A stretch of 64,000 nt of DNA from Phyllobacterium brassicacearum. Its GTDB lineage: Bacteria > Pseudomonadota > Alphaproteobacteria > Rhizobiales > Rhizobiaceae. The stretch is taken from NCBI RefSeq assembly GCF_003010955.1, contig NZ_PGGO01000003.1:310001-374000 (forward strand). The letters are read 5' to 3'. The notes beneath the pieces are model-generated. The model did not search any database. It was not told the DNA's origin and was given only the letters and a program-made list of their open reading frames with translations. Numbering within the stretch: position 1 is the first letter of the stretch; each line of letters starts with the position of its first letter. This document shows positions 39,406 through 48,524 of the stretch, piece after piece. The position numbers and the translations under genes are program-made.

Positions 39406-40649
39406 TGTTCGGCAGGAGCCATCGTTTCGAGCGTTGCAAACCCCTCTGGTCGGTCACCAGCATCGAACGGCGTCTCGACCTCGACAAACGTATCCGGGTA
39501 GAAGCCGTTGAAGCGCGTGCGCAGCGAGAGCGAATAGGCGCCGATATGGCCTATCTCGATCCAGTCGCCGGTGTCGACCGTCTCAGGCAGCCAGAATGGG
39601 CGTGAGAGAATATCAACGGAATCACAGGTCGCTCCGCAGACCTTAAACGGGACGATCTCCTTCGGATCGCCGTTCCGGTGCTTCTTGGCGGGATCCGGGA
39701 TGAAGCGGGCGGGCAACGTGATCTTGCCTGTCCATGAATCAGAGAGCGAGGCCCATATGCCGTCGTTAATGTAAAGGCGGCGGCCCTTGCGCAAAAGCAC
39801 ACGCACGATGAGCGAAAATGCGCGCGCCACAATGACCCGGCCTGGCTCTGCAACGAGTGGTAAATCGTCAAAGGCATATTCCTTGATGTCCCCGCGTAGC
39901 CGCGACATCAGCTGGCCAAGCGAAGGCATCTCCACGTGCTTGCGCTTGGGGTCATGGCCATATTCGGCAGGAAACCCGCCACCGACGTCGAGGCCAGCCA
40001 AGGGCACTCCCGCACGATTGCGAACCCAATCCGCCGAACTCAAGGCGCGCTCATAGGTGTCTGGATCCTCAATCTGGCTGCCGACGTGAAAACACAGACC
40101 GACCATGTAGCCGATCTTGTGGGCGCGCTGCAGAAGCTCTACCGCATGCGCCGGCGCCGCGCCGAACTTCTTAGAAAGTTCATACGCCGCATGCCCCTTG
40201 GTCTGCAGGCGCACGTAGAGAGTGATACTGCCAGGATCGATATCGAGTGCCCGCACGATACGTGTCACCTTGGCGATTTCGTCCTCATGATCGACGGACA
40301 GAACCCGGATGCCATAGGTTTCAAGTGCCAGGCGAATGTCCGACTGCGCCTTGATTGGATGCATGTAGAGCATCTGTGCGTTTGGCGCGACCTTGCGCAC
40401 TGCTTCAAATTCTCCGGGGGACGCAACATCGAATGTATTAATGCCGTTGCGCGCCAGCGTCTCCAGCACGAGATTTTCGCCGTTGGTCTTGACTGCATAG
40501 GCCGTCTCGCCGGGGAACATCTGCATGAACTGATGCGCGTCTTCAACCAGTACTTGTGGCCGGAAGCAGTAAACCGGTTGATCCGGCCGCAGGGTGAGCG
40601 CTGCTTCACGGGCCGAGGCGAATCGTTGCATCGTTTTGTTCTGCGTCAT
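39402..40649 (-). CDS. Fold-type III PLP amino-acid decarboxylase (Orn/DAP/Arg family 2)
   Basis: The 415-residue protein has the alanine-racemase-type barrel with the PLP lysine in ETAYAVKTNGENL (about 48), the His of VGLCFHVGSQIED (about 190), the phosphate-binding VGGGFPAEYG (about 225), a second glycine segment VAEPGRVIVARAF (about 270) and the C-terminal CGATCDSVDIL, whose Cys-Asp serves the substrate across the dimer. That CxxD motif fits ornithine or lysine decarboxylation, giving putrescine or cadaverine, better than diaminopimelate. Substrate is not certain. The ATG at 40649 has AAGAG eight bases upstream. An EamA exporter diverges from it. Confidence 0.87.
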   Translation of the reverse strand: MTQNKTMQRFASAREAALTLRPDQPVYCFRPQVLVEDAHQFMQMFPGETAYAVKTNGENLVLETLARNGINTFDVASPGEFEAVRKVAPNAQMLYMHPIKAQSDIRLALETYGIRVLSVDHEDEIAKVTRIVRALDIDPGSITLYVRLQTKGHAAYELSKKFGAAPAHAVELLQRAHKIGYMVGLCFHVGSQIEDPDTYERALSSADWVRNRAGVPLAGLDVGGGFPAEYGHDPKRKHVEMPSLGQLMSRLRGDIKEYAFDDLPLVAEPGRVIVARAFSLIVRVLLRKGRRLYINDGIWASLSDSWTGKITLPARFIPDPAKKHRNGDPKEIVPFKVCGATCDSVDILSRPFWLPETVDTGDWIEIGHIGAYSLSLRTRFNGFYPDTFVEVETPFDAGDRPEGFATLETMAPAEH

Positions 40650-40773
40650 GCAAAACTCTTATCAAGGACAGGTGACAGACGAAAGTCGGTTTCTTGCAGC
40701 TGGAATCGGGTGGTTTTATACCGTTGATCAGCTAGAAACCTCATCAGACAGCACTGTCCGAAAGGATCTACCC

Positions 40774-41712
40774 GTGTCCACTGCGCAAACAACGTCGCCA
40801 AATCCTCTTGCCATGACCAGCTTCGCATGGTTGCAACTGCTTCTTCTCGGCGCAATCTGGGGTGGCTCATTCTTCTTTGCGCGTGTCGCGGTTCAGGTTG
40901 TTCCGCCGTTGACGTTGGTGCTTTTTCGCGTAGCAGTCGCAGCTCTCGCACTGCATGTCTATTTGCTTAACCGCGGCGTCCGGTTCTGGGACTACCGTCA
41001 CCACGCATTTGAGTTCGCCGGGCTTGGCCTGCTGATGAACGTCATCCCCTTTTCGTTGCTCTTTATCGGCCAGACAGTTCTTGGCGCAGGCGTCGAGTCA
41101 ATCCTCAATGCGACAACACCGATTTGGACTGTCGTTGTCGCCGCTATCCTTACGGTAGACGAAAAGGTTACCATCAATAAACTTGTCGGCATTCTGCTGG
41201 GAATATTCGGGCTTGTCATCATGATCGGCCCCGGTGTTCTTACGGGTCTGGGCGGTCCGCTGTGGGCAGAAATTGCTGTCATTTGCGCCACCCTGTCCTA
41301 TGCCTTTGCCGGCATTCTGGCAAAGCGCTTCAAGGGAGTGCCCCCTACAGTGACTTCGACCGGTCAGATGACAGCATCCACGCTCGTCATGATACCCGTG
41401 GTGCTCATCTACGACGGCGTTCCCGCCGTGACGACCATCGATACTGGTGTCTGGCTGGCCATTCTCGGTCTTGGCCTCCTGTCGACCGCCTTCGCCTATA
41501 TCCTCTATTTTTCGATCGTGCGGACCGCCGGCGCAACAAATGCATCACTCGTCACTTTGATCGTACCGGTCAGCGCCATACTTCTTGGAACAATTTTTCT
41601 CGATGAACGTCTGGCGGCTCACGATTTCATGGGCATGGCATTGATAGCCTTTGGTCTGCTGATCATCGACGGACGCTTAATGAACGTTTGGCAAAAACGG
41701 CAAAAAGTGTAA
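40774..41712 (+). CDS. EamA/DMT-superfamily transporter
   Basis: This 312-residue inner-membrane protein has ten hydrophobic segments in two EamA repeats (the first begins WLQLLLLGAIWGGSFFFARVAV, the second WAEIAVICATLSYAFAGILA). Such drug/metabolite transporters usually export amino acids or metabolites. I choose the GTG at 40774 because AGGA lies eight bases upstream; an internal ATG 13 codons on is the alternative, and upstream ATG codons have no ribosome site. It diverges from the decarboxylase, so a role with amines or amino acids is possible but unproven. Confidence 0.88.
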   Translation: MSTAQTTSPNPLAMTSFAWLQLLLLGAIWGGSFFFARVAVQVVPPLTLVLFRVAVAALALHVYLLNRGVRFWDYRHHAFEFAGLGLLMNVIPFSLLFIGQTVLGAGVESILNATTPIWTVVVAAILTVDEKVTINKLVGILLGIFGLVIMIGPGVLTGLGGPLWAEIAVICATLSYAFAGILAKRFKGVPPTVTSTGQMTASTLVMIPVVLIYDGVPAVTTIDTGVWLAILGLGLLSTAFAYILYFSIVRTAGATNASLVTLIVPVSAILLGTIFLDERLAAHDFMGMALIAFGLLIIDGRLMNVWQKRQKV

Positions 41713-41835
41713 AGTTTTCAATAATGCGTTAGCACTATAGCTCAAAGTGCCAAGTTGAATTTCGGCGGGATTGTGGCAAAGCGTTACAAATGCTAGTTAC
41801 AACGAATGTCGTTGTGCAGTGCAAAAATATACCCG

Positions 41836-41872
41836 ATTCACGTACATTTTATCGTGAATTTAGAATTTTTTT
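41836..41872 (+). terminator. Possible terminator after the EamA gene
   Basis: ATTCACG (41836-41842) and CGTGAAT (41853-41859) are perfect arms around a ten-base loop, followed by TTAGAATTTTTTT. It lies 124 bases past the stop. The stem is short, so confidence is moderate. Confidence 0.5.
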
Positions 41873-42016
41873 GCTACTATAAATCTGTTTCATTTCAAAA
41901 ACTTAAGGTTCTTGGGCAAAAAATTTCTACTCGTCCTGTCACACATCGGTAATAATTAGGCTTTTTCTGTGGCAAATTTGCGCTATGCTAAATCGGTTAA
42001 CTGCAGGAGACAAACG

Positions 42017-42103
42017 ATGGGACTAACTCGATCGATGAATGTCCTTATGATCTGTGCAGCGTTCGCATTTATTGGTGCAATGGTCGTAGGACTAATACCC
42101 TGA
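42017..42103 (+). CDS. 28-residue single-span membrane peptide
   Basis: An ATG at 42017 with AGGAG seven bases upstream opens a 28-codon frame ending in TGA. The peptide begins MGLTRSMNVLMICAAF and continues as one hydrophobic helix of about 20 residues (roughly 8-28), with a positively charged Arg near the N-terminus, so the N-terminus should stay inside. A strong hairpin and T-run end the transcript 60 bases later. It stands alone in a 500-base gap with its own AT-rich upstream region. I know no function. Good ribosome site, composition and terminator argue that it is real. Confidence 0.7.
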   Translation: MGLTRSMNVLMICAAFAFIGAMVVGLIP

Positions 42104-42162
42104 CATAAATCATGAACGCTACGGAGATGGTCTCAGACCGTTATCAGAGTGAAACAAGATGG

Positions 42163-42200
42163 AACGGTCCGGTTAAAGCAACCGGGCCGTTTCCCATTTT
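42163..42200 (+). terminator. Intrinsic terminator after the membrane peptide gene
   Basis: AACGGTCCGGTT (42163-42174) pairs with AACCGGGCCGTT (42180-42191), one G-T wobble apart, around a five-base loop, followed by TCCCATTTT. It ends the short transcript and lies 19 bases before the convergent metF stop. Confidence 0.75.
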
Positions 42201-42219
42201 ACGGTAGCCTACTTTGTCA

Positions 42220-43149
42220 TCAGGCCGCAGCGCCAGCCAGATTGGCCTCTAACGCAGTGCCTCCGGGGCGAATGCCGATCAAATGGCAGATCGCAAACGC
42301 AAGATCGGCCCGGTTCATCGTATAGAAATGGAAATCCTGGATCCCGCGCTCGACAAGATCGAGCACCTGCTCAGCTGCCACCGCTGAGGCAACCAGCGCG
42401 TGGGTCTGTGGATCGTTTTCCAGTCCATCAAATCGCTCGGTGAGCCAACCTGGAATATGTGTTCCCGCCTTCGAGCAGAAATTGGTCACCTGCGTGAAAT
42501 TGTGGATCGGCAGGATGCCTGGCAGGATCGGAATATAGATACCGGCGCGGCGAACCTTCTCGACATAGCGTTCGTAAAGATCATTCTCGAAGAAGAACTG
42601 AGTGATCGCCCTTGTGGCACCATTGTCCACCTTGCGCTTCAGCATATCGATATCGGTCGCAAAGTCCGGGCTCTCCGGATGCTTTTCTGGATAGGCCGAG
42701 ACCGAGATGTCGAAGTCCGCGAACGCCTTCAGGCCGGCGACCAGATCGGCACCATTCTCATAACCGCCCGGAGTTGGCTTGTAATGCGCACCCACTCCGC
42801 TCGCGGGATCACCTCGCAACGCCACGAAGCGCTTGACCCCCATCGCTGCAAATTCTCGCACAACCGTGTCGACTTCTTCCTTTGTCGCGTCCACGCAGGT
42901 GAGGTGCGCCGCGGCATTGACATCCGTTTCGGTGAGGATTCGCTTGATTGTGCGGGCGGTACGTTCACGGGTTGAGCCTCCTGCCCCATAGGTTACCGAG
43001 ACGAACTCGGGATTGAGAGGCGCAAGCCGTGTCACGGTCTCCCAAAGACGTTCCTCCATCACCTCGGTCTTGGGCGGGAAGAATTCAAATGAAACCCGAA
43101 TGTTGGTTCCTAGATCGGGACGGCGGGATTGGCGGAAAAAACTCATCAT
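42220..43149 (-). CDS. metF: Methylenetetrahydrofolate reductase
   Basis: MetF reduces 5,10-methylene-THF to 5-methyl-THF with a flavin cofactor, supplying the methyl group for methionine. The 309-residue protein has the N-terminal catalytic Glu in VSFEFFPPKTEVMEE, SVTYGAGGSTRERT, HLTCVDATKEE, FVALRGDPASG and the FAD-binding ITQFFFENDLYERY. The start is one of two adjacent ATGs (43149 or 43146) overlapping the stop of the regulator gene; GGAGAG lies just upstream. The two genes are translationally coupled, tying methyl supply to the SAM-binding regulator. Confidence 0.95.
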   Translation of the reverse strand: MMSFFRQSRRPDLGTNIRVSFEFFPPKTEVMEERLWETVTRLAPLNPEFVSVTYGAGGSTRERTARTIKRILTETDVNAAAHLTCVDATKEEVDTVVREFAAMGVKRFVALRGDPASGVGAHYKPTPGGYENGADLVAGLKAFADFDISVSAYPEKHPESPDFATDIDMLKRKVDNGATRAITQFFFENDLYERYVEKVRRAGIYIPILPGILPIHNFTQVTNFCSKAGTHIPGWLTERFDGLENDPQTHALVASAVAAEQVLDLVERGIQDFHFYTMNRADLAFAICHLIGIRPGGTALEANLAGAAA

Positions 43150-44153
43150 ACACTCTCCGTGACGCGGGAGGTTAAAGTCGGATCGGCGATCAGCAAGCGT
43201 GGGTCGCGTGCCAGCCACAATTTGACGGTCAATTTATCTTTGCCTTTTGGCTCAAGTTGCAGGCTGTCTTCAAGCATCAGGCCAGCTTCCGTGAGCCATT
43301 CACGCATCTGCTCGTCGGCGAAGCCCAAACGGACATGCGCATGATTGTCGCGCAGAAATTCAAGTTCGTGTGGAGCGAAATCGACGATCAGCATGCGCCC
43401 GCCTGCACGCAGCGCACGCGCGGCCTCGCGAATGGCGTCTGCTGGATTGTCGAGGAAGTGCAACACCTGGTGAATGGTCACCAGATCGAAGGATTCCCGG
43501 TCGACCGGTAATGAATAAACATCGCCATGGCGCACCTGCGCATTGGTAATGCCGTCCCTGTCGAGGTTCGAGCGGGCGATCGTCAGCATGTCGCGGTTGA
43601 TATCGATGCCAACGCCGCGCACATAAAGCGGAGCGAAGAGTTCCAGCAGGCGGCCTGTGCCTGTGCCGACATCAAGCATGGCCTGGAACGGCTTGCGGCC
43701 AATGATCTTCAGAAGAGCGTCTTCCACTGCGCCATCCGGCACATGCAATGACCGGATCACGTCCCAGCTTGTTGCATTAGCACTGAAATAGGCGGCGGCG
43801 CGTTCGCGGCGTTGCAACTTGACTGACGAAAGGCGTTCGAGATCACGCTCGAGAAGCAGATCAGAGCTGTCAAGGCGTTCCAGCAAGGAGCGCGCGATAT
43901 CGCCGACGATGAGGGAATCGGCCAGTCGGAAATAAGCCCATGATCCCTCCTGATAGCGGTTGATCAGGCTGGCTTCAAACAACAGCTTGAGGTGGCGCGA
44001 CACACGGGGCTGGGACTGACCGAGGATGGACGTAAGGTCGGAAACTGTCAGATCACCACGCGACAGCAGGGCCAGGATGCGCAGACGACTAGGCTCGGCC
44101 GCAGCTTTGAGCGTATCGACCATCAGATCAAGATTGAGATCACGCTTGTCCAT
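43146..44153 (-). CDS. ArsR-family regulator fused to a SAM-dependent methyltransferase
   Basis: The N-terminal 100 residues are an ArsR/SmtB winged helix (TLKAAAEPSRLRILALLSRG, then SDLTSILGQSQPRVSRHLKLL) without the cysteine metal sites. Residues about 150-300 are a class I methyltransferase with MLDVGTGTGRLLELFAP and later LRAGGRMLIVDFAPHELEFL. Such fusions next to methionine genes in alphaproteobacteria have been proposed by comparative genomics (SahR/SamR type) to sense S-adenosyl compounds. The ATG at 44153 has GAGGG upstream, and a 20-base palindrome lies 18 bases before it, so the gene is probably self-regulated together with metF. It could also be a true methyltransferase; the domains alone do not decide. 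Confidence 0.85.
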   Translation of the reverse strand: MDKRDLNLDLMVDTLKAAAEPSRLRILALLSRGDLTVSDLTSILGQSQPRVSRHLKLLFEASLINRYQEGSWAYFRLADSLIVGDIARSLLERLDSSDLLLERDLERLSSVKLQRRERAAAYFSANATSWDVIRSLHVPDGAVEDALLKIIGRKPFQAMLDVGTGTGRLLELFAPLYVRGVGIDINRDMLTIARSNLDRDGITNAQVRHGDVYSLPVDRESFDLVTIHQVLHFLDNPADAIREAARALRAGGRMLIVDFAPHELEFLRDNHAHVRLGFADEQMREWLTEAGLMLEDSLQLEPKGKDKLTVKLWLARDPRLLIADPTLTSRVTESV

Positions 44154-44170
44154 CACATCACCCTCAAAAG

Positions 44171-44190
44171 ACATAAAGATATGTTTATGT
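44171..44190. promoter_or_regulatory. Palindromic operator upstream of the ArsR-methyltransferase/metF operon
   Basis: ACATAAAGATATGTTTATGT has perfect seven-base arms (ACATAAA/TTTATGT) around GATATG, which itself is nearly symmetric. It lies 17 bases before the regulator ATG and resembles sites described for methionine regulators of the SahR/SamR kind (from memory). Repression of its own operon is the simplest reading. Confidence 0.65.
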
Positions 44191-44284
44191 GAGAAATACA
44201 TTATTTGCAAGTTGGTTTTTGCCATTGACGACAAAATTTGCCGCGTCTGAAATAGCCGGGAGAATCGCTACAAGGGAATTCCGA

Positions 44285-45332
<1,048 letters not shown>

Positions 45333-45341
45333 TCAGGCTAT

Positions 45342-45500
45342 AAGGTCCGGCCGGTCTTCTGACTGAGGTTCATCTGAACCGCGCGCCTTCCGGATATCTC
45401 CGTGGCATCTGCGCGGCCCATCCCCTTTACAGCGTTGGGCACGTGCCGGATTTACACCGGCTTCCCGATTCTCCCGCAATATCGGGCACCGGACCTTCAA
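45342..45500 (-). promoter_or_regulatory. Cobalamin riboswitch controlling bluB
   Basis: On the minus strand the order GGTGCC, then the conserved GGGAAGCCGGTGTAAATCC / GGCACGTGCCC block (45437-45466), then GATGCCACGG-GGAAGGC, and finally CAGAAGACCGGCC matches the adenosylcobalamin riboswitch core and its B12-box. It ends about 60 bases before the bluB ATG. A CCGCGCGG palindrome and GGGGAGGG in between may form the expression platform. It begins about 35 bases after the MOSC gene stop. Confidence 0.92.
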
Positions 45501-45534
45501 TCCATTCGCCACAGAAACTTCTCTGACGCAAGCC

Positions 45535-46143
45535 TCAAGGCTGATAAATCCATTGTTCAGGTACGCGCACATCCACCTTTTCACCAGTGCGGATGGTGCC
45601 AGGCTTCTCAACCCAGGCAACGATGCCACGCAAACGCCGGGATAACCGGACAAAATCGAGTGCAGTCACCATATGGTCCACTGTGCCGGCGTGCTCGGCG
45701 ACGGACCGGCCGGAAACCTTGCAGGGTGCGTTCTGCCCATCGACGCGCAGGGTCACGCCTCCCTCAAAAAACAACAGTGTACGCGGCGGCAGCATCGAAA
45801 GTGATGGAACACCCTCGATGACCATATTGCCACCGATCCATTCCGGCTTGAGTTCCGAGAGCCCCATGCCAGTCGCAATTTCCTTGAGCTCGTCCGACGC
45901 GAGGATAGAAAGCTGGCGTTCGTTGCGCATTTCGGTGCCGCGCGGATACCAGGGTTCGCGACCACCCGACATGCGGGTCTGGCCGGCGTGATGGTCGCCG
46001 ACGATCCCGTCAAATGTCAGTTCGAGTGAACTTGCCGGTGCCGTGATGAAATTGCCTGCGCGAGCCTCGAACACCCCGCTTACCCGGCCGCTGATCTTGC
46101 GCGCGGGAACGATCTCGGTCGGGGTTGCTGTTAGATCAGTCAT
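45535..46143 (-). CDS. MOSC-domain protein
   Basis: MOSC domains belong to molybdenum-cofactor sulfurases and related proteins carrying sulfur on a Cys. This 202-residue stand-alone protein shows the usual blocks: TFDGIVGDHHAGQTRMSGGRE, NERQLSILASDELKEIA, PEWIGGNMVIEG and, near residue 140, QNAPCKVSGRSVAEH with the conserved Cys. It probably serves detoxification or sulfur transfer, like YiiM; the substrate is unknown. The ATG at 46143 is clear. bluB follows downstream behind its riboswitch, so any co-transcription would be under B12 control. Confidence 0.88.
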   Translation of the reverse strand: MTDLTATPTEIVPARKISGRVSGVFEARAGNFITAPASSLELTFDGIVGDHHAGQTRMSGGREPWYPRGTEMRNERQLSILASDELKEIATGMGLSELKPEWIGGNMVIEGVPSLSMLPPRTLLFFEGGVTLRVDGQNAPCKVSGRSVAEHAGTVDHMVTALDFVRLSRRLRGIVAWVEKPGTIRTGEKVDVRVPEQWIYQP

Positions 46144-46218
46144 TTGGCGCTCCTGGATTTCGCCGCACTTTACGAAAATCGACCGCGAAAACCAGCGAAT
46201 ATGACTGATGGGTCTGTC

Positions 46219-46250
46219 AAAAATGGTGATGGGAGGGTTTCCACCCTCCC
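46219..46250 (-). terminator. Intrinsic terminator after ettA
   Basis: GGGAGGGT and ACCCTCCC (46231-46250) form a strong stem with a four-base loop; on the minus strand ATCACCATTTTTG follows. The T-run comes ten bases after the stem, so strength is uncertain. Confidence 0.55.
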
Positions 46251-46257
46251 GCCAATA

Positions 46258-47907
46258 TCAACGTGTCAGAGGCTTGTAGGTCGGGCGCTTCGGATTGACG
46301 CTGTCCGGACCGAGGCGGCGGATCTTGTCGTTTTCGTAGTCCTCGAAGTTGCCTTCGAACCATTCCACATGGCTGTCGCCTTCAAATGCCAGGATATGCG
46401 TCGCCAGACGATCGAGGAACATGCGATCGTGGCTGATGATCACAGCGCAGCCTGCATATTTTTCCAGCGCATCCTCAAGTGCCGCCAATGTTTCGGTGTC
46501 GAGATCGTTGGTCGGCTCGTCGAGCAGGAGAACATTGCCGCCGGCCTGCAGCATCTTGGCGAGATGCACGCGATTGCGCTGACCGCCGGAAAGATTGCCG
46601 ACCTTCTGCTGCTGGTCACTGCCCTTGAAATTGAACGCCGAGACATAGGCGCGCGAATTCATCTCATATTTGCCGAGCTTGATGATTTCATTGCCGCCGG
46701 AGATTTCTTCCCAGACGTTCTTGTCCGCTTTCAGATGATCGCGGCTCTGGTCGACATAGCCGAGATGCACCGTATCGCCGACACGGATCGAGCCGGAATC
46801 CGGCTTTTCCTGACCGGTGATCATCTTGAACAGCGTGGTCTTGCCTGCACCGTTGGGACCGATGATGCCGACAATACCGCCCGGAGGCAGTTTGAAAGTC
46901 AGGTTTTCAATGAGCATGCGATCGCCGAAGGATTTCGTGAGACCTTCTGCTTCGATCACGACCTGGCCAAGGCGCTCGCCCGCCGGAATGAGGATCTGCG
47001 CGTCGCCGGGACGCTGATCATTCGCGGCATCTACGAGTGCATCATAGGCCTTGATACGCGCCTTCGATTTGGCCTGACGTGCTTTGGGGCTGGCAGAAAT
47101 CCACTCACGCTCGCGCTCCAGCGCCTTCTGGCGCGAGTCGTCCTCGCGGCCTTCCTGCAGCATGCGCTTGGCCTTGGCGCCGAGATAGGCCGAATAATTG
47201 CCCTCGTAAGGGATGCCGCGCCCACGATCGAGTTCGAGAATCCAGCCGGTTACATTGTCGAGGAAGTAGCGATCGTGGGTGATGAGAAGCACGGAGCCCG
47301 CATATTCCCGCAGGTGCTTTTCCAGCCATGCGGTGGTTTCGGCATCAAGATGGTTGGTCGGTTCGTCGAGGAGCAGCAGATCCGGCTGCGACAGCAACAG
47401 GCGGCAAAGCGCGACGCGGCGGCGCTCACCGCCGGAAAGGTTGGTGACCTCACTGTCGCCAGGCGGGCAGCGCAACGCTTCCATGGCCATTTCGACCTGG
47501 GATTCCAGATCCCACAGGTTCTTGTGATCGATGAGATCCTGCAACTTGGCGCCTTCCTCGGCGGTCTCGTCGGAATAATTCATCATCAATTCATTGTAGC
47601 GGTCGAGGATGGCCTTTTTATCGGCAACACCGTCCATGACATTGCCCATCACGTCCTTGGTGGGATCGAGAACGGGCTCCTGCGCAAGGTAGCCAACTGT
47701 TGCGCCATCGGCCAGCCATGCTTCGCCGGTGAACTCTTTGTCCATACCAGCCATGATCTTCAGGATGGTCGACTTACCAGCACCGTTCGGGCCAAGGATG
47801 CCGATCTTGGCGTCCGGATAGAAAGAAAGATGAATGTTTTCAAGAACCTTTTTGGTTCCATATGCCTTGTTCAGGCCGGCCATATGATAAATGAATTGGC
47901 GTGCCAT
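46258..47907 (-). CDS. ettA: Energy-dependent translational throttle protein EttA (ABC-F)
   Basis: EttA is a soluble ABC-F ATPase that binds the ribosomal E site and gates entry into elongation by the ATP/ADP ratio. The 549-residue length, the start MARQFIYHMAGLNKAYG, two Walker A motifs (GPNGAGKST near 39 and near 335), signatures LSGGERRRVALCRLLL and LSGGQRNRVHLAKML, and the linker between the two domains identify it among ABC-F proteins. I start at the ATG at 47907; the open frame upstream has no family match. It ends with a hairpin terminator. It stands alone. Confidence 0.95.
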   Translation of the reverse strand: MARQFIYHMAGLNKAYGTKKVLENIHLSFYPDAKIGILGPNGAGKSTILKIMAGMDKEFTGEAWLADGATVGYLAQEPVLDPTKDVMGNVMDGVADKKAILDRYNELMMNYSDETAEEGAKLQDLIDHKNLWDLESQVEMAMEALRCPPGDSEVTNLSGGERRRVALCRLLLSQPDLLLLDEPTNHLDAETTAWLEKHLREYAGSVLLITHDRYFLDNVTGWILELDRGRGIPYEGNYSAYLGAKAKRMLQEGREDDSRQKALEREREWISASPKARQAKSKARIKAYDALVDAANDQRPGDAQILIPAGERLGQVVIEAEGLTKSFGDRMLIENLTFKLPPGGIVGIIGPNGAGKTTLFKMITGQEKPDSGSIRVGDTVHLGYVDQSRDHLKADKNVWEEISGGNEIIKLGKYEMNSRAYVSAFNFKGSDQQQKVGNLSGGQRNRVHLAKMLQAGGNVLLLDEPTNDLDTETLAALEDALEKYAGCAVIISHDRMFLDRLATHILAFEGDSHVEWFEGNFEDYENDKIRRLGPDSVNPKRPTYKPLTR

Positions 47908-48078
47908 AACGCGCGTCACTCCGGTGTTCGGGAATTTAGGGACATGAATTTGCGCCGTATGTAGGCGAAAGGGACCCGTGTGGCAATGCATGGGTGGGTT
48001 ATTTCGGGTATTCCGCCCATCTTAAGCCCCTCCCTCGCCACGCCCGCATCTGAGTCTGGCCATTGAACTGGTTGGGAA

Positions 48079-48140
48079 GACGGGCGGTCATCGAAGCGCG
48101 TCTTTGGGGTAGTAATGGTGCGATCCGAAGACCGCCCGTC
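48079..48140. repeat. Palindromic intergenic element with 21-base arms
   Basis: GACGGGCGGTC (48079-48089) and GACCGCCCGTC (48130-48140) are perfect inverted copies. Extending inwards, the arms match at 17 of 21 positions, with about 20 bases between them. RNA from either strand would fold to a long stem. Confidence 0.7.
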
Positions 48141-48297
48141 CGGCGACTTTTCATCCCCTCCGTTCCGCTTGGGAGGCCTCGGCATCGGGGAGTACCATTT
48201 GCGATACTCCATGCGTCGCCTACGCGCCCCTTAGAGTGCTCGTCCAGCACGCGCCGGTGATTTGAAGGCGGCGATCTGCACGCCAACAGCCAATGCC

Positions 48298-48471
48298 GAT
48301 TATCTCCCCCCTTGCGGGAGAGAAGGATTTTCTTGGCGTTAGCGCAGCTAACCCTTAGAAAATCCAAGCGAGGGTATTTGTTTGAATGCACGAGTTACCC
48401 CTTGTGATTTCTAGCACTTAGCTGCGCTAAGATGCTGAAATCACTTTCTCCCCCACAAGGGGGAGATAAAG
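48298..48471. repeat. 174-bp inverted-repeat element (MITE-like)
   Basis: The left arm (48298-48350) begins near TATCTCCCCCCTTGCGGGAG and ends TTAGCGCAGCTA. The right arm (48419-48471) is its reverse complement with scattered mismatches (TAGCTGCGCTAA to AGGGGGAGATAAAG). Each arm also has an inner palindrome, CTCCC...GGGAG. About 68 bases lie between the arms. Similar CTCCCCCTTG...GGGGGAG repeats are common between genes in Brucella and Mesorhizobium relatives; no transposase is present. Confidence 0.75.
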
Positions 48472-48491
48472 ACGTCGCCCTAAAACGAGCG

Positions 48492-48524
48492 AAACCGGGC
48501 GCGGATATTTCCGTCACCCGGTTT
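48492..48524. repeat. Inverted repeat AAACCGGG/CCCGGTTT
   Basis: Perfect eight-base arms (48492-48499 and 48517-48524) flank 17 bases. On the plus strand CCCCTCTGG follows, with no T-run, so it is not a clear terminator; it may be part of the repeat cluster. Confidence 0.5.

Noticed and set aside
41965-41990. Sigma-54 promoter (TGGCAAATTTGC) before the membrane peptide
   Set aside because: The distance between GG and GC is two bases too short for the -24/-12 pattern.
43146-44153. Simple metal-sensing ArsR repressor
   Set aside because: The typical cysteine metal site is missing and a full methyltransferase domain is fused behind the helix-turn-helix.
46144-47964. Open frame of 606 codons opposite ettA
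   Set aside because: Composition is that of a shadow frame and ettA is certain on the other strand.
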